DNA of 64,000 bases from Thermopolyspora sp044507605. GTDB taxonomy: Bacteria > Actinomycetota > Actinomycetes > Streptosporangiales > Streptosporangiaceae. This document shows positions 15,654 to 25,030 of this stretch, piece after piece. The notes under the pieces are model-generated. The model saw only the letters and a program-made list of their open reading frames with translations, had not been told where the DNA came from and did no database searches. Position numbers and translations under genes: made by a program. The DNA lies in assembly GCA_044507605.1 (NCBI GenBank), contig JBIQJI010000032.1, forward strand, positions 1 to 64,000. Direction: 5' to 3'. Position 1 is the first letter of the stretch; every line of letters starts with the position of its first letter.

Positions 15654-18227
15654 TCAGGGGGCGGTCGGTTTGGCGTCGGCCGGGCGATGCCGGGCCGTGG
15701 GGGTCGTGGAGAAACTGGCGGCCAGGACGGCCGCGCCGAGCAGCAGCGACAGGGCCTGGGCCAGGGTCCAGGCGAGGGCGGCGGCGGTGAGGCCGTGGGG
15801 CAGGGCGACGGCCACCAGGGCCAGCACCAGGGCCGCGTTGGCGCCGTTCATGAAGACGTAGGCGCCGGAGCGGTCGCGGCTCACCAGGATCGTGTCGATC
15901 AGGTAGTTGCCGCCGGTGACCAGGGCGGCCAGGCCGAGGACGCGCAGGGTGCCCGTCGCGTTCGCCGCGTAGCTCGCGCCGAACACGCCCAGGATGTACG
16001 GGGCGCCGAGGACGATCACTGCGGCGGCGGGGACGAGCAGGCCGTAGATGCCCAGCAGGGCCTTGCGCAGGTAGCGGCGCAGCGAGATCCGCTGCGCCTC
16101 GGCGAACAGCACCTGCGAACTCGCCGACGGGATGAAATTGAGGAACGCCGCGATCTGGAACGCGATCGCGAAGAACGCCGCCGCCTCCGGGCCGCGAATC
16201 GTCAGCACCTCCAGAGGCACCACCGTGCTCGGCAGGATGCCCAGCGCCGTGCCCAGATGGCTGGCCGCCGAGAACGGCAGATGGCGCCGCAGCAGCGCGA
16301 CCGCCCGCTCCCGCCGCACCGCCCTCGCCAGCCGGGGCCACAGCACCGCACCGCCGAGCAGGCAGGCCAGCACCGTGCCGCCGCCGTACGACAAGACGAG
16401 ACCGTCGACGCCCAGCGGCACGAACGGCAGCAGCGTGGCGATCTTCAGGACGGTGCCCAGCAGGTTCTTGACCAGCAGTGCCCCCGTGCCTCGCGTCGCC
16501 ACCAGCCCGGCGTCCAAGGTGCCGCCCACGGCGGTCACCATCACCAGAACCGTCACCAGCGCCACCGTGCCGGGCTCGGTCGCGAGCTGCGGCCCGCCGG
16601 GCAGCAGCGGCGCCAGCGCGAACAGGGCCACCAGGGCCAGCCCGCCCCCCACCCCGCCCACGGCCAGCACGGCGGCCCGCACCAGACCACGCGGGTCCCC
16701 GGTGCCGGTGAGGTGACGCAGCAGCGTGGTCGGCAGGCCGAGCGCGGCCACCGTGGACAACAGGTTGACGCTGGCCGTCACACCGGACAGCCATCCGACG
16801 GCCTCGACCGGATAGTGCCGCGCCGCGAGAGTGAAGAACGCGAAACCCCCGGCGGCCAGCAGCACGGTGTTGGCCAACAGCAGAAACGACCCCCGGACCA
16901 GCACGTTCCGGAACATCGCCCGCACCCACCCGCGGACCCCCCGCCGAGACCCCCTGGCCACCACCCGCCCCGGGCCTTCAGCCCCATCGCGGCCGTCCGC
17001 GCCGTCGGTGCCCTCGGTGCCGTCGGTGCCCTCGGTGCCCTCGCGGTCTGCCCTGCCTTCCGCGTTGGCCGGCGGTCGGGTTTCCGCGGGCCCTGGGCCG
17101 TTCTGGGGCTCGGGCGCCGAAGCTTGCCCCGGGGCGGCCTGGGTGTCGCCTGGCTCTTGGCGGCGGCCGGTGGAGAGGGTCAGGTAGGCGTTGTGGGTGG
17201 CGTGGGCGATGTCGGGCCAGGCGATGGCCTGGACGTGGGCGAGGGCGGCCGCCGACATCATCTGGAGGGTCGCCGGGTGGGTTTCGGCGGCGGCGCGCAG
17301 GGCGGCGGTCAGGCCGGGGACGCCGGGCTCGTACCGGGTCACGGCCTCGGCCGGGAGGCCGGCGAGGGAAGGGAAGTCGGGGACGATCAGGGGGCGGCCG
17401 TGGCCGAGGGCCAGCAGGGCGCTGCCACTGGTGGTGATCTCCCGGTACGGCAGCACCGCCACGTCGGCGGCCGCGAACAGCCCGGCCACCTCCGCGTCAG
17501 CGACCCGGCCGAGCCGTAGCGTCACCCGGGGATCGCGGGCCGCGAACGCGGCCAGCCGGTCGGCGAGCGCCCGGTCGGCGCAGGAGCCGGCGACGACGAG
17601 CCGGACCGCCGGATAGTAGGGCAGCGTGGTGAAGGCCGCGAGCAGGTCCTCGACCCCCTTGTACGGCTCCACCCGGCCGAAGAACAGGAACGTGCGCGGC
17701 CCGGCCCTCTGACCCGGCGGCGGCTGTGGCGGGGCCGGGTAGGGGCCGTGCGGGATGACGACGGCGCGCTCGGGGGCGGCCCCGATGGCGGCGAGGCGGT
17801 CGAGGGCGTCCGGGGTGTGGGCGATGACCAGGTCGCAGCGGCTCACCAGGGCGCGGCGGGCGGCCGTGTCGTCGGGGAACACCTGCCCGTGCGGCAGCAC
17901 GTTGTGGGCGGTCCACACGAGCCGCAGCCCGAGCATCCGGATCACGGCGAGCACGACCCCGAACCACAGCCGGGCGACGGGCCGCGTCCACCGCCCCCCG
18001 GGGAACGTGAACCCGTACACCCAGTGCAGGTGCACGACCCGCGCCCCGGCGAGCCGCCGAACGGCCAGCTCGACGGGCAGAAGCAGCAGGTTGAGTGTGT
18101 GGGAGGGGGTCGATTCGGCCAGATAGCGGACGCGGACCCCGCGCCTGCGCAACTCGCCGTAGAGCAGCTCCTGATAGGGGTTGCCGTCCCGGGGCAGGAC
18201 CAGCACCTTCGTCGGCTTGCCGGGCAT
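15654..18227 (-). CDS. GT4 glycosyltransferase fused to a Wzx-type flippase
   Basis: ATG 18227 has GGGGAG 4 bases upstream; a longer start at 18305 lacks one. The product has 857 residues. Residues ~1-355 form a GT-B glycosyltransferase with FFGRVEPYKGVEDLL and an EITTSGSALLALGHGRP donor-site loop. A ~70-residue linker rich in E/G/T/D repeats follows. From ~430 to the end there are about a dozen membrane helices of the polysaccharide flippase (MOP) type, with LGLPTTLLRHL and FIPSASSQVLFAEAQR. One chain would thus add a sugar and flip the lipid-linked oligosaccharide. It is the last gene of the exopolysaccharide operon. A sequencing-caused fusion is possible but the frame is clean throughout. 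Confidence 0.85.
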   Translation of the reverse strand: MPGKPTKVLVLPRDGNPYQELLYGELRRRGVRVRYLAESTPSHTLNLLLLPVELAVRRLAGARVVHLHWVYGFTFPGGRWTRPVARLWFGVVLAVIRMLGLRLVWTAHNVLPHGQVFPDDTAARRALVSRCDLVIAHTPDALDRLAAIGAAPERAVVIPHGPYPAPPQPPPGQRAGPRTFLFFGRVEPYKGVEDLLAAFTTLPYYPAVRLVVAGSCADRALADRLAAFAARDPRVTLRLGRVADAEVAGLFAAADVAVLPYREITTSGSALLALGHGRPLIVPDFPSLAGLPAEAVTRYEPGVPGLTAALRAAAETHPATLQMMSAAALAHVQAIAWPDIAHATHNAYLTLSTGRRQEPGDTQAAPGQASAPEPQNGPGPAETRPPANAEGRADREGTEGTDGTEGTDGADGRDGAEGPGRVVARGSRRGVRGWVRAMFRNVLVRGSFLLLANTVLLAAGGFAFFTLAARHYPVEAVGWLSGVTASVNLLSTVAALGLPTTLLRHLTGTGDPRGLVRAAVLAVGGVGGGLALVALFALAPLLPGGPQLATEPGTVALVTVLVMVTAVGGTLDAGLVATRGTGALLVKNLLGTVLKIATLLPFVPLGVDGLVLSYGGGTVLACLLGGAVLWPRLARAVRRERAVALLRRHLPFSAASHLGTALGILPSTVVPLEVLTIRGPEAAAFFAIAFQIAAFLNFIPSASSQVLFAEAQRISLRRYLRKALLGIYGLLVPAAAVIVLGAPYILGVFGASYAANATGTLRVLGLAALVTGGNYLIDTILVSRDRSGAYVFMNGANAALVLALVAVALPHGLTAAALAWTLAQALSLLLGAAVLAASFSTTPTARHRPADAKPTAP

Positions 18228-18317
18228 CGTCTCCCCGGGTCCCGGGAGGGCGGGCCGCGTCGGCTCGGGCCGGGTCGGTGCGGGCCGTCTTGGGTGGGGC
18301 TTCATGGGGTTGGGGGC

Positions 18318-19193
18318 CTACAGTCCGGCCAGTTCGGCGAGGACGCCGGCGCCGTAGACGAGGTGGTCGGTGATGGCTCGGACGGGGTCGTGGTGGCGGT
18401 TGCGCCAGGCCGGGATCAGCAGCAGGGCAGGGTAGTAGGGGAACCACCAGGTGAGGGGGAGGCCGAGCAGGAAGATCGGGTACGCGACGACCATCGGTTC
18501 TTCGCGCAGCAGCCGGCCCCGCCGGGCGCGGTGCTTGCGGTAGAGGCGGGCGCGGGCCTTGCCGTAGACGTAGGAGCGGCGCAGGCGGCGGCGCAGGTCG
18601 CCCCAGTCGTGGACGACGACGGCGTCGCCGGCGGCGCGGATGCGGTGGCCGGCGTCGCGCAGCCGCCAGCTGAAGTCGACGTCGGAGCCGTAGTGGAACG
18701 TCTCGTCGAAGCCGCCGACCTGATCGAAGGCTTCGCGCCGGAAGGCGAGGTTGATGGTGGGGCATTCGCGCAGGTAGCCGGCGGCGGCCTGCCGTTTGGC
18801 GTCTTCGTCGTAGAGGCCGGGGCGGCCTTCGGGGCCGAGGGCGAGCCCGGCGACCACGGTTTCGCCGTCGTGCAGGATGGGCGCGGTGAGGCGGGCGAGC
18901 CAGTCGGGCCGGGGCAGGCATCCGGCGTCGGTGAACACGATGATGTCGCCTTTGGCTTCGTGCACTCCCACGTTGCGCTGGTGCGGGATCGACACCCGCA
19001 CGCCCGGCGGCGGCTCGTACGCCAGCCACCGCACCCCGGGGTGGTGGGCGGCGATGGCGTCGAGGCGGCCCTGGGAGGCGTCGACGACGATGATCTCGTA
19101 CGCCAGGCCGGCCTCGTCGGCGGCGCGCGCGACTCCGGTGAGCGTGGCGTCCAGCTCGGGCTCGTCCTTGCTGATCACGACGATTGAGATCAT
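18318..19193 (-). CDS. GT2 family glycosyltransferase
   Basis: ATG 19193 overlaps the stop of the upstream gene (ATGA at 19190-19193), so translation is coupled. The 291-residue protein has the GT-A start SIVVISKDEPELDATL, VVDAS, the metal-binding GDIIVFTDAGC near residue 85, an acceptor motif FDETFHYGSDVDFSWRL near 170, and hydrophobic helices near the C-terminus (YPIFLLGLPLTWWFPYYPALL) that anchor it to the membrane. It transfers an activated sugar to a lipid-linked acceptor in the exopolysaccharide pathway; the sugar is not predictable. Confidence 0.9.
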   Translation of the reverse strand: MISIVVISKDEPELDATLTGVARAADEAGLAYEIIVVDASQGRLDAIAAHHPGVRWLAYEPPPGVRVSIPHQRNVGVHEAKGDIIVFTDAGCLPRPDWLARLTAPILHDGETVVAGLALGPEGRPGLYDEDAKRQAAAGYLRECPTINLAFRREAFDQVGGFDETFHYGSDVDFSWRLRDAGHRIRAAGDAVVVHDWGDLRRRLRRSYVYGKARARLYRKHRARRGRLLREEPMVVAYPIFLLGLPLTWWFPYYPALLLIPAWRNRHHDPVRAITDHLVYGAGVLAELAGL

Positions 19194-22100
19194 CGGTGGA
19201 AGACCTTCGTGACTCCGCTGGTGTAGACGAGATCGTAGTGGGCTTCGACGAACCGGGTGGGGAACGCGTACAGGGCCAGTTTGTCGTCGAACAGCGACCT
19301 GGCCCGCCGGTTGACGATGTTGGTGCGGCTCACGTAGATCCAGGCGTGGCGGTCCAGGGTCTGCGGGGTGATGTCGGTCTGGAGGGTCTGCCCGGGGCCG
19401 AATTCGGCGAACAGCCGCAGCTGGGCGTACCGGTCGGCGTAGACGCGGTCGCGTGACCCGGCGGAGGCCGTGCCGAGCCATCTGGCCCCGGCCGGTTCGG
19501 GGGCGTACATGCAGAACCGCTCGCAGTCTTCGCCTTCGGCGGCGATGTTGGCGGCGCGTTCACCGCCGAGGGCCAGCGTGTCGAGGCCGCTGCCGGTGCC
19601 GAACACCAGCACGACGGCCGCGGCCGCCAGCACGTACGATCTTCTGCGCGGCCACGACAGCACCCGGTGCGGCAACGATCGGGGCGGCCGGTCCGGTGGC
19701 ACCTGCACGTGCCGTCCCGGGTCGAGGGCGCCGCCGCGGGTGGCGCGGTGCAGCAGCCAGAACAGCGCGACGGTGACGAGCGTCAGCGCCTGCACCTGGG
19801 CGCGGCTCTGGTTGTACGCGGCGGCGAACGTGGCCGACAGCCGCAGCAGCACCAGCAGGCCGAGCATGGGCAGGGCGAGCAGGCCGACCTGCCGCACCGG
19901 GACGGTGGTGCGGCGATGCAGGGCCATGATCAGCGCTCCGGCGAGCGCGAGCAGGTTCGCCAGCTGCTGGATCAGCAGCACGCCGACGGCGAGCAGCGCG
20001 CCGGCCAGCGGCAGGACACGCGGCGGGGCCGGGGTCTGGGCGTCGCCGAGGGCCCATTTCGGGTCGCCGGCGTCGGGGGCGGGGGTCACGGCCAGCTTGG
20101 GCGGCCGGTACTTGGGCACGACCTCCTTGGCGTAGCGGTACGTGGGGATGCGGATCACGTCGGTGCCGCGCAGGAAACCCGAGATCAGCCCGCCGGTGTC
20201 CTCGATGCCCGGCAGCAGCCGCAGCCCGTCCGCGCTGAGCGCCGCCCGGAACTCCCCGACGTTGTTCGCCGACTGGGTGATCGGCACGTACCACAGCGCC
20301 CCGGCGAGCACCGTCGGCAGCAGCCCCGCCACCACCGCCCACGGCGCCGGGCCGCCGCGCCGCGCCACCCGCAGCACCGCCCACACGGCCAGCGCGCCGC
20401 CGAGCATCGCCATCGTGAAATACGCCGTCGTGTAGTGCGAGACGACGATCGCCGGGCCGAACAGGCCGAGCAGCGCCACCTTCGGCCACAGCGACAGCCC
20501 CGCGTCGAGCAGCGCCCCGCACAGCGCGGCGAACAGCAGCAGCGCGATCTCCTGCCGGGCCAGTGCGGGCAGCTGCTGCGTCAGCGCGCCCTGGGCCACC
20601 ACGAAGGCCGCCGCCGCGAACGCCCAATGCCGGGGCAGGAACCTCGCCGCCAGATGGAAGATCCCGACCGGGAACAGCGCGAAGATCGCCGGGTAGACGA
20701 CTTTGAGCACCAGCACCACGGGCAGGCCGGTCAGCGCGTGCAGCTGCGTGGGCAGCACGGTGATGCTGAGCATCGCGCCGTACGCGTCCGGGTGCGGGCC
20801 GGTGACCCAGAGCTCCGAGGTGGCGGTGTCCCGGGCCACGGCGTACTCGGTCGCGATGTCGTAGCCGTAGACCAGCTCGCCGCGCAGAGCGTACGACCAC
20901 ATCATGGCCAGCGAGACGGCGTACAGCAGCACCGCCAGGCGGCCCGCCCCGACGCGCCGTGCCCGGACCACCCCGTAGATCAGGGCCAGCGCGCACCCGG
21001 CGAGAGCCGCCATCGCCACGGCGGCGCCGCGTTCGTGGGTGAGCCGCAGCGCCCCGGCCGCCGCGAGCGGCGGCAGCAGCAGAACCGGCGACAGCCACGC
21101 CGCCGGGGCCGGCCACCGCCACGGAATCGCCGTCTCCGCCGGGGCCGGCACCCCGGCGAGGAACAGCCCCACGCAGCACAGTTCCAGCACGGCGAGCGTG
21201 GCCCCCGGACGCAGCGGCGCCTGCGGATCGAACCCCGCGCCGAGCACGGTCCCGGCCGCCGGGCCGAGCAACGGCACCACCAGGTCGGCCACCAGCCCCG
21301 ACACCATCAACACGACCAGCGACGCCGCCGGCACGTACAGCGGGAACGCCGCCGCCCTCGCCCCCGGCACCCGCAGCGCCCGCAGCAGCAGACACCCCGG
21401 CACCACCAGCAGCAACGGCACGAGCACCAGCCGCGCCGCCCACAGCTCCCGCAGCTGCGCGAGCCCCGCGATGAGCACCAGCGCCGTCCCGCACGCCACC
21501 ATCCACCGGTACGGCGCCCCGGCCGACACCACCGGCACGACCGGCACGGCCGACTCCACCGCCGCGCCCCGTTCGGGAGCCGGGCCCTCCTCCAGGCCCC
21601 CGACCCGATCGGCCGACTCGACGAACCCCGTCCCCGCGTCCGTCCGCTCGTCCGTGCCGGGCGGACGGCCCCGGGAAGCGTCGCCCTCCCGGTCAAGCGG
21701 GGGCCAGACCCGTTCTTGAATCGGTATCCGGCTGGGCAGCCACGCCGAGGGCTGCGACTCCGGACCGGCCTCCCCGGTCTGTACGGGCCGGGGCCGGGCG
21801 GGCTCGGGCTGGACGTGCTCGGATTTCCCGACCGGAGATCCGATGACCTGTGGTCCCGTGGCCGGCAGACCGATGGTTCGGGGGCCGGTCGGCTGGGAGC
21901 CGGTCTGCCGAGGGCCGGGCGTTCGAGGGCCGGCGGTCAGCGGGCCCCCCGGCTGAGAGCCCCTGGTTCCAGAGCCGACCGACTCAGAGCCGGACACCTG
22001 GGGGTCGGTGGTGCGGGGGCCGGGGGGTTGGGGGGCGGTTGTCTGGGATCGGGCGAGCGGGGTGGGTTCGCCGAACCGGTGGTGTTCCGGGTCCGGTGGG

Positions 22101-23362
22101 TTGTGGTCCTCCGCGCGGCGGCGGGGCGGCTCCGGCGTGTTTCCGGGGGACGGGGCGTCGTGGTCGGGGGTGGCCGGTCCCGATCGGGCGCGTCGCCGGC
22201 GTCGGCGGGTCGAGGGCCGGGCGGGGCGGCGGGCGGGGGGTTCGCCGCGGGGGGTGCCGAGTTCGTGGAATTGGTGGTACTCGTGGCTCTCGGGGCGGTC
22301 GCGGCGGGCGGTGGGGAACGTGTCGCGGAAGGCCCACCAGCCGTGGGCGAAGCCGATGTTCTCGCAGGTTTCCTGGGCGAGCCGGAGGTAGGGGTCGGCG
22401 AGCGCGGCGGGTCTGCGGTGGGTCAGGGCGTGCCGGAGGCCGGTGGGGTAGAGCAGCGGGGGCAGTGCGGCGGCGGCGAGCGCGGCGGGGGGCCAGAGGG
22501 TGGCGAGGAGCAGGAGGAGGGCGACGAGGAAGGGCCAGGGGAACACGGTCGGCCGCACCGTGGGCCACTTGAGGTGTTGCATGGCGGCGCCGCGGCCGTA
22601 GGCGAGGCTGCGCCGCAGCAGCCCGCGCACGTTGTGCGCGCAGTGGTGCGTGACTTCGGCCCCGGGGACGAAGACCAGCCGCCCGGGCCGGTCGGCTCGC
22701 AGCCTGCGGGCCAGGTCTTCTTCTTCGGAGGCGTGCCTGAACCGTTCGTCGAATCCGCCGACGGCGAGGAGCCGGTCCCGCTGGTACGACATGTTGCCGC
22801 CGCTGAACGCGTGCACGTCGCGCGGGCCGCGCGTGGCGTTGCCCGCGGGGGCCCATTGCCGCCGCAGGTACAGCCACAGCCGGTAGGGCAGCCCGGTGCT
22901 GACGGTGAGTTCCAGTTCCAGCGGTTCGTGCCGGTTTTCCCGTTCGAGGAATCCGGCCACGTAGCCGCCGCCGTGCGCGGGCACGATGGGCCCGCCCGCC
23001 CCGGCGATCCCGGTGTCCCGGTGGTCCGCGTACGCGGCGAGGAGCAGTTCGGCCCAGCGGGGGCAGGGGGCGCAGTCGTCGTCGAGGAACGCCACGATCG
23101 GCGCGGACGCGGCGCGCAGGCCGGTGTTGCGGGCGGCGGGGGCGCCTCGGTTCGTGTCGTGCCGCAGGACGGTCGCGCCGTGGGCGCGGGCGACCTCGGC
23201 GGTGCCGTCGCCGGACGCGTCGTCGACGACGACGATCTCCAGGTCGGCGGCGGGCACGGTCTGCGCTGCCAGCGCGGCGAGGGTGCGCCCGAGCCGGTCC
23301 GCGCCGTTGTAGGAGCAGATGACGACGCCGAGGCGAGGAGAGCCGTGGCCGGAGGGGTTCAC
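19190..23362 (-). CDS. Giant GT2 glycosyltransferase fused to a multi-TM (DUF2206-like) protein
   Basis: GTG 23362 with GGAGG upstream opens a 1390-residue protein. Residues ~8-360 are a GT2 domain (VVICSYNGADRLGRTL, VVDDASGDGT, FLDDDCAPCP, FDERFRHASEEEDLARR). Residues ~365-640 are a low-complexity Pro/Arg/Gly/Thr linker with repeated TGPRT- and GS-type units. Residues ~650-1210 hold many membrane helices, resembling DUF2206 or GT-C type membrane enzymes, with SYALRGELVYGYDIATEYAV and VVSHYTTAYF. The C-terminal ~180 residues after a last helix are extracytoplasmic. It may couple sugar transfer inside the cell with polymerisation or transfer outside. The DUF2206 call is moderate. Confidence 0.82.
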   Translation of the reverse strand: MNPSGHGSPRLGVVICSYNGADRLGRTLAALAAQTVPAADLEIVVVDDASGDGTAEVARAHGATVLRHDTNRGAPAARNTGLRAASAPIVAFLDDDCAPCPRWAELLLAAYADHRDTGIAGAGGPIVPAHGGGYVAGFLERENRHEPLELELTVSTGLPYRLWLYLRRQWAPAGNATRGPRDVHAFSGGNMSYQRDRLLAVGGFDERFRHASEEEDLARRLRADRPGRLVFVPGAEVTHHCAHNVRGLLRRSLAYGRGAAMQHLKWPTVRPTVFPWPFLVALLLLLATLWPPAALAAAALPPLLYPTGLRHALTHRRPAALADPYLRLAQETCENIGFAHGWWAFRDTFPTARRDRPESHEYHQFHELGTPRGEPPARRPARPSTRRRRRRARSGPATPDHDAPSPGNTPEPPRRRAEDHNPPDPEHHRFGEPTPLARSQTTAPQPPGPRTTDPQVSGSESVGSGTRGSQPGGPLTAGPRTPGPRQTGSQPTGPRTIGLPATGPQVIGSPVGKSEHVQPEPARPRPVQTGEAGPESQPSAWLPSRIPIQERVWPPLDREGDASRGRPPGTDERTDAGTGFVESADRVGGLEEGPAPERGAAVESAVPVVPVVSAGAPYRWMVACGTALVLIAGLAQLRELWAARLVLVPLLLVVPGCLLLRALRVPGARAAAFPLYVPAASLVVLMVSGLVADLVVPLLGPAAGTVLGAGFDPQAPLRPGATLAVLELCCVGLFLAGVPAPAETAIPWRWPAPAAWLSPVLLLPPLAAAGALRLTHERGAAVAMAALAGCALALIYGVVRARRVGAGRLAVLLYAVSLAMMWSYALRGELVYGYDIATEYAVARDTATSELWVTGPHPDAYGAMLSITVLPTQLHALTGLPVVLVLKVVYPAIFALFPVGIFHLAARFLPRHWAFAAAAFVVAQGALTQQLPALARQEIALLLFAALCGALLDAGLSLWPKVALLGLFGPAIVVSHYTTAYFTMAMLGGALAVWAVLRVARRGGPAPWAVVAGLLPTVLAGALWYVPITQSANNVGEFRAALSADGLRLLPGIEDTGGLISGFLRGTDVIRIPTYRYAKEVVPKYRPPKLAVTPAPDAGDPKWALGDAQTPAPPRVLPLAGALLAVGVLLIQQLANLLALAGALIMALHRRTTVPVRQVGLLALPMLGLLVLLRLSATFAAAYNQSRAQVQALTLVTVALFWLLHRATRGGALDPGRHVQVPPDRPPRSLPHRVLSWPRRRSYVLAAAAVVLVFGTGSGLDTLALGGERAANIAAEGEDCERFCMYAPEPAGARWLGTASAGSRDRVYADRYAQLRLFAEFGPGQTLQTDITPQTLDRHAWIYVSRTNIVNRRARSLFDDKLALYAFPTRFVEAHYDLVYTSGVTKVFHR

Positions 23363-23426
23363 CGGTTCCTCCGCGGCCGGTCTTCGGCGCGCGGGAGCGC
23401 TCGGCCTCGTGGCCGATGCCCGATGC

Positions 23427-23738
23427 TCACTCCAGTCCGGCGCGGCCGTCTCCGCCGGCCAGGCTCTGCCCGGCGGTCTCTTCCTGGCCGTACGTGATCA
23501 CGATGGATCTGCCGTTGGCGTAGCTGACGACGGGCCGACCGAGCATGACGCCCACCTTCCGGGCCACTTCCTGGAACAGCTCCACCATTTCGGGGGTGTC
23601 GGCGCTCACGCGGAATCGCCCGCTGGTGGCGAGCTGCTGGGCGACGAGCTGGGAGAAGTTCGCCTCGGCCCGGACCCTTTCCTCTCCGTCGAGGGGGGTG
23701 CGGCGGACCGCCGGCTGCGTGCCGAAATGGTGAGTCAT
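23427..23738 (-). CDS. Small conserved protein of the exopolysaccharide operon
   Basis: ATG 23738 follows a perfect AGGAGG and overlaps the stop of the upstream GT4 gene (ATGA at 23735-23738). 103 residues, no membrane span. A helical segment (ANFSQLVAQQLATSGRFRVSA) and a short beta-like ending (VVSYANGRSIVITYG) are visible. I do not recognise a family. Its strong ribosome-binding site suggests more copies than the neighbouring transferases, which would suit a regulatory or scaffold role (inference). Confidence 0.72.
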   Translation of the reverse strand: MTHHFGTQPAVRRTPLDGEERVRAEANFSQLVAQQLATSGRFRVSADTPEMVELFQEVARKVGVMLGRPVVSYANGRSIVITYGQEETAGQSLAGGDGRAGLE

Positions 23739-25030
23739 ATCCGGTCTCCTCCTGATAGCGGTCTCCTAGCATGCCATCCGCGCCCGCCACGTTTTGCGCT
23801 CTCTCCCGAGTCGCCCCCGGCCGGCTCGGCGAGGGCGGCCTCGTACACGGCGATCGTCCGCGCCGCGACCGAGCCGAGGTCGGCACCGGGCGCCCGGGGC
23901 ACGGCCCGATCGTCCGGCCCGGCCCGCAGGAAACCGGCGATGGCCTCGGCCAGCCGGTGCGGCGCGCCCGGCGGCACCGCCCAGGGCGAGCCCGCGAGCA
24001 GTCCGGCCAGCCCTCCGGCCGTGGTCCCGATCACGGGCACGCCGAAGGCCGCCGCCAGGTTGGCCACACCGCTCTGTTCGGCCTTCCGGTACGGCAGCAC
24101 GACGGCCTCGGCCGCCTCGAACCAGGCCGCGATGTCGTCCTCCGGGACGTACCCGGTGAACGCGAGCCGGTCGAGCAGCCGATGCCGCCGCGCGAGCCTG
24201 CGCACCGCGGCCAGGTGGGCCACGTCCCGCGCCTCGAACAGCCGGAACGGCCCGTGCCGCCGCCGGACGGCGCCGGCGACGACGACGCGGACGTCCCGCA
24301 GGGCGGCCGGGGGCAGCAGGGCCAGTGCCCGCACCAGGTCGTCCAGCCCTTTGTGCACGTGGATGTAGCCGAACGCGAGCAGCACCCGTTCGTCCCCGAG
24401 TCCGAAGCGCCGCCGCACCTCGGCCGCGCTCGTGGTGGCGGGGGGCGGCGGCGCGGCGAAGTGGGGGACGATGACGCACCGGCCCGGGGCGGCGTCCGCG
24501 AGGGGCGCAGCGGCGGTCGCCGTCTCGGAGATCGCCGTCGCCGCGGAGGGGGTCGCCGTCGTCGCGGAAGGGACCGCCGTCGCGGGGGTCGTCGCCGTGA
24601 CGGCGGTGAGTGTGCTCAGGGCGGCCTCGGTGTGCACGATCAGCCGGTCGCAGCGGGCGGCGAGGCGCCGGTACAGGGCGCGGCCGGGGGCGCGGAGCAG
24701 CGCGATGTCGCGGTTGATCTCGTGCAGCGTGGCGACCACGGGCGCCGGGGCGTCCCGGAGCCAGCGGAGCAGGCCGGGGGTGCGGGCGCCGAAGGCCGGC
24801 ACCGCGAACTGCACGTGCGTCACGTCGGGCCGGAACCGCGTCACCGCCGCACGCGCCGCACCCGGGTCGCCGAGGTGGCCGAGCACTTCTTCGGGTGCGC
24901 CGGGGGTGTGCCGGTCGGTGAGCACGGCGACCTCGTGGCCGAGCCCGCGCATCGCGCCCGCGAGCACCCGCGTGTAGACCCCGATGCCGTCGCGGGCCGG
25001 TGGATAGGGGCCGAGGTAGAGGATCCTCAC
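23735..25030 (-). CDS. GT4 family glycosyltransferase
   Basis: GTG 25030 lies in a GTGA overlap with the upstream gene. 431 residues in the GT-B fold: VRILYLGPYPPARDGIGVYTRVLAGAM start, HVQFAVP, ATLHEINRD, then in the C-terminal half LLAFGYIHVHKGLDDL and FEAAEAVVLPYRKAEQSGV donor-site motifs. An Ala/Thr/Pro insertion of ~45 residues (TAVTATTPATAVPSATT...) sits between the halves near residue 185. One of three GT4-type domains in this operon; the donor sugar is unknown. Confidence 0.9.
   Translation of the reverse strand: MRILYLGPYPPARDGIGVYTRVLAGAMRGLGHEVAVLTDRHTPGAPEEVLGHLGDPGAARAAVTRFRPDVTHVQFAVPAFGARTPGLLRWLRDAPAPVVATLHEINRDIALLRAPGRALYRRLAARCDRLIVHTEAALSTLTAVTATTPATAVPSATTATPSAATAISETATAAAPLADAAPGRCVIVPHFAAPPPPATTSAAEVRRRFGLGDERVLLAFGYIHVHKGLDDLVRALALLPPAALRDVRVVVAGAVRRRHGPFRLFEARDVAHLAAVRRLARRHRLLDRLAFTGYVPEDDIAAWFEAAEAVVLPYRKAEQSGVANLAAAFGVPVIGTTAGGLAGLLAGSPWAVPPGAPHRLAEAIAGFLRAGPDDRAVPRAPGADLGSVAARTIAVYEAALAEPAGGDSGESAKRGGRGWHARRPLSGGDRI

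Noticed and set aside
15565..16929. 454-codon minus-strand frame inside the flippase region
   Set aside because: Out of frame with the membrane helices of the GT4-flippase and of shadow composition.
17000..17060. Low-complexity stretch considered as a frameshift joining two genes
   Set aside because: The frame is open on both sides and the encoded EGTDG repeats form a plausible flexible linker.
19667..23497. 1276-codon open frame on the + strand
   Set aside because: Antisense to the coupled GT2/membrane-fusion gene; arginine/histidine/glutamine-rich with no domain, a high-GC shadow.
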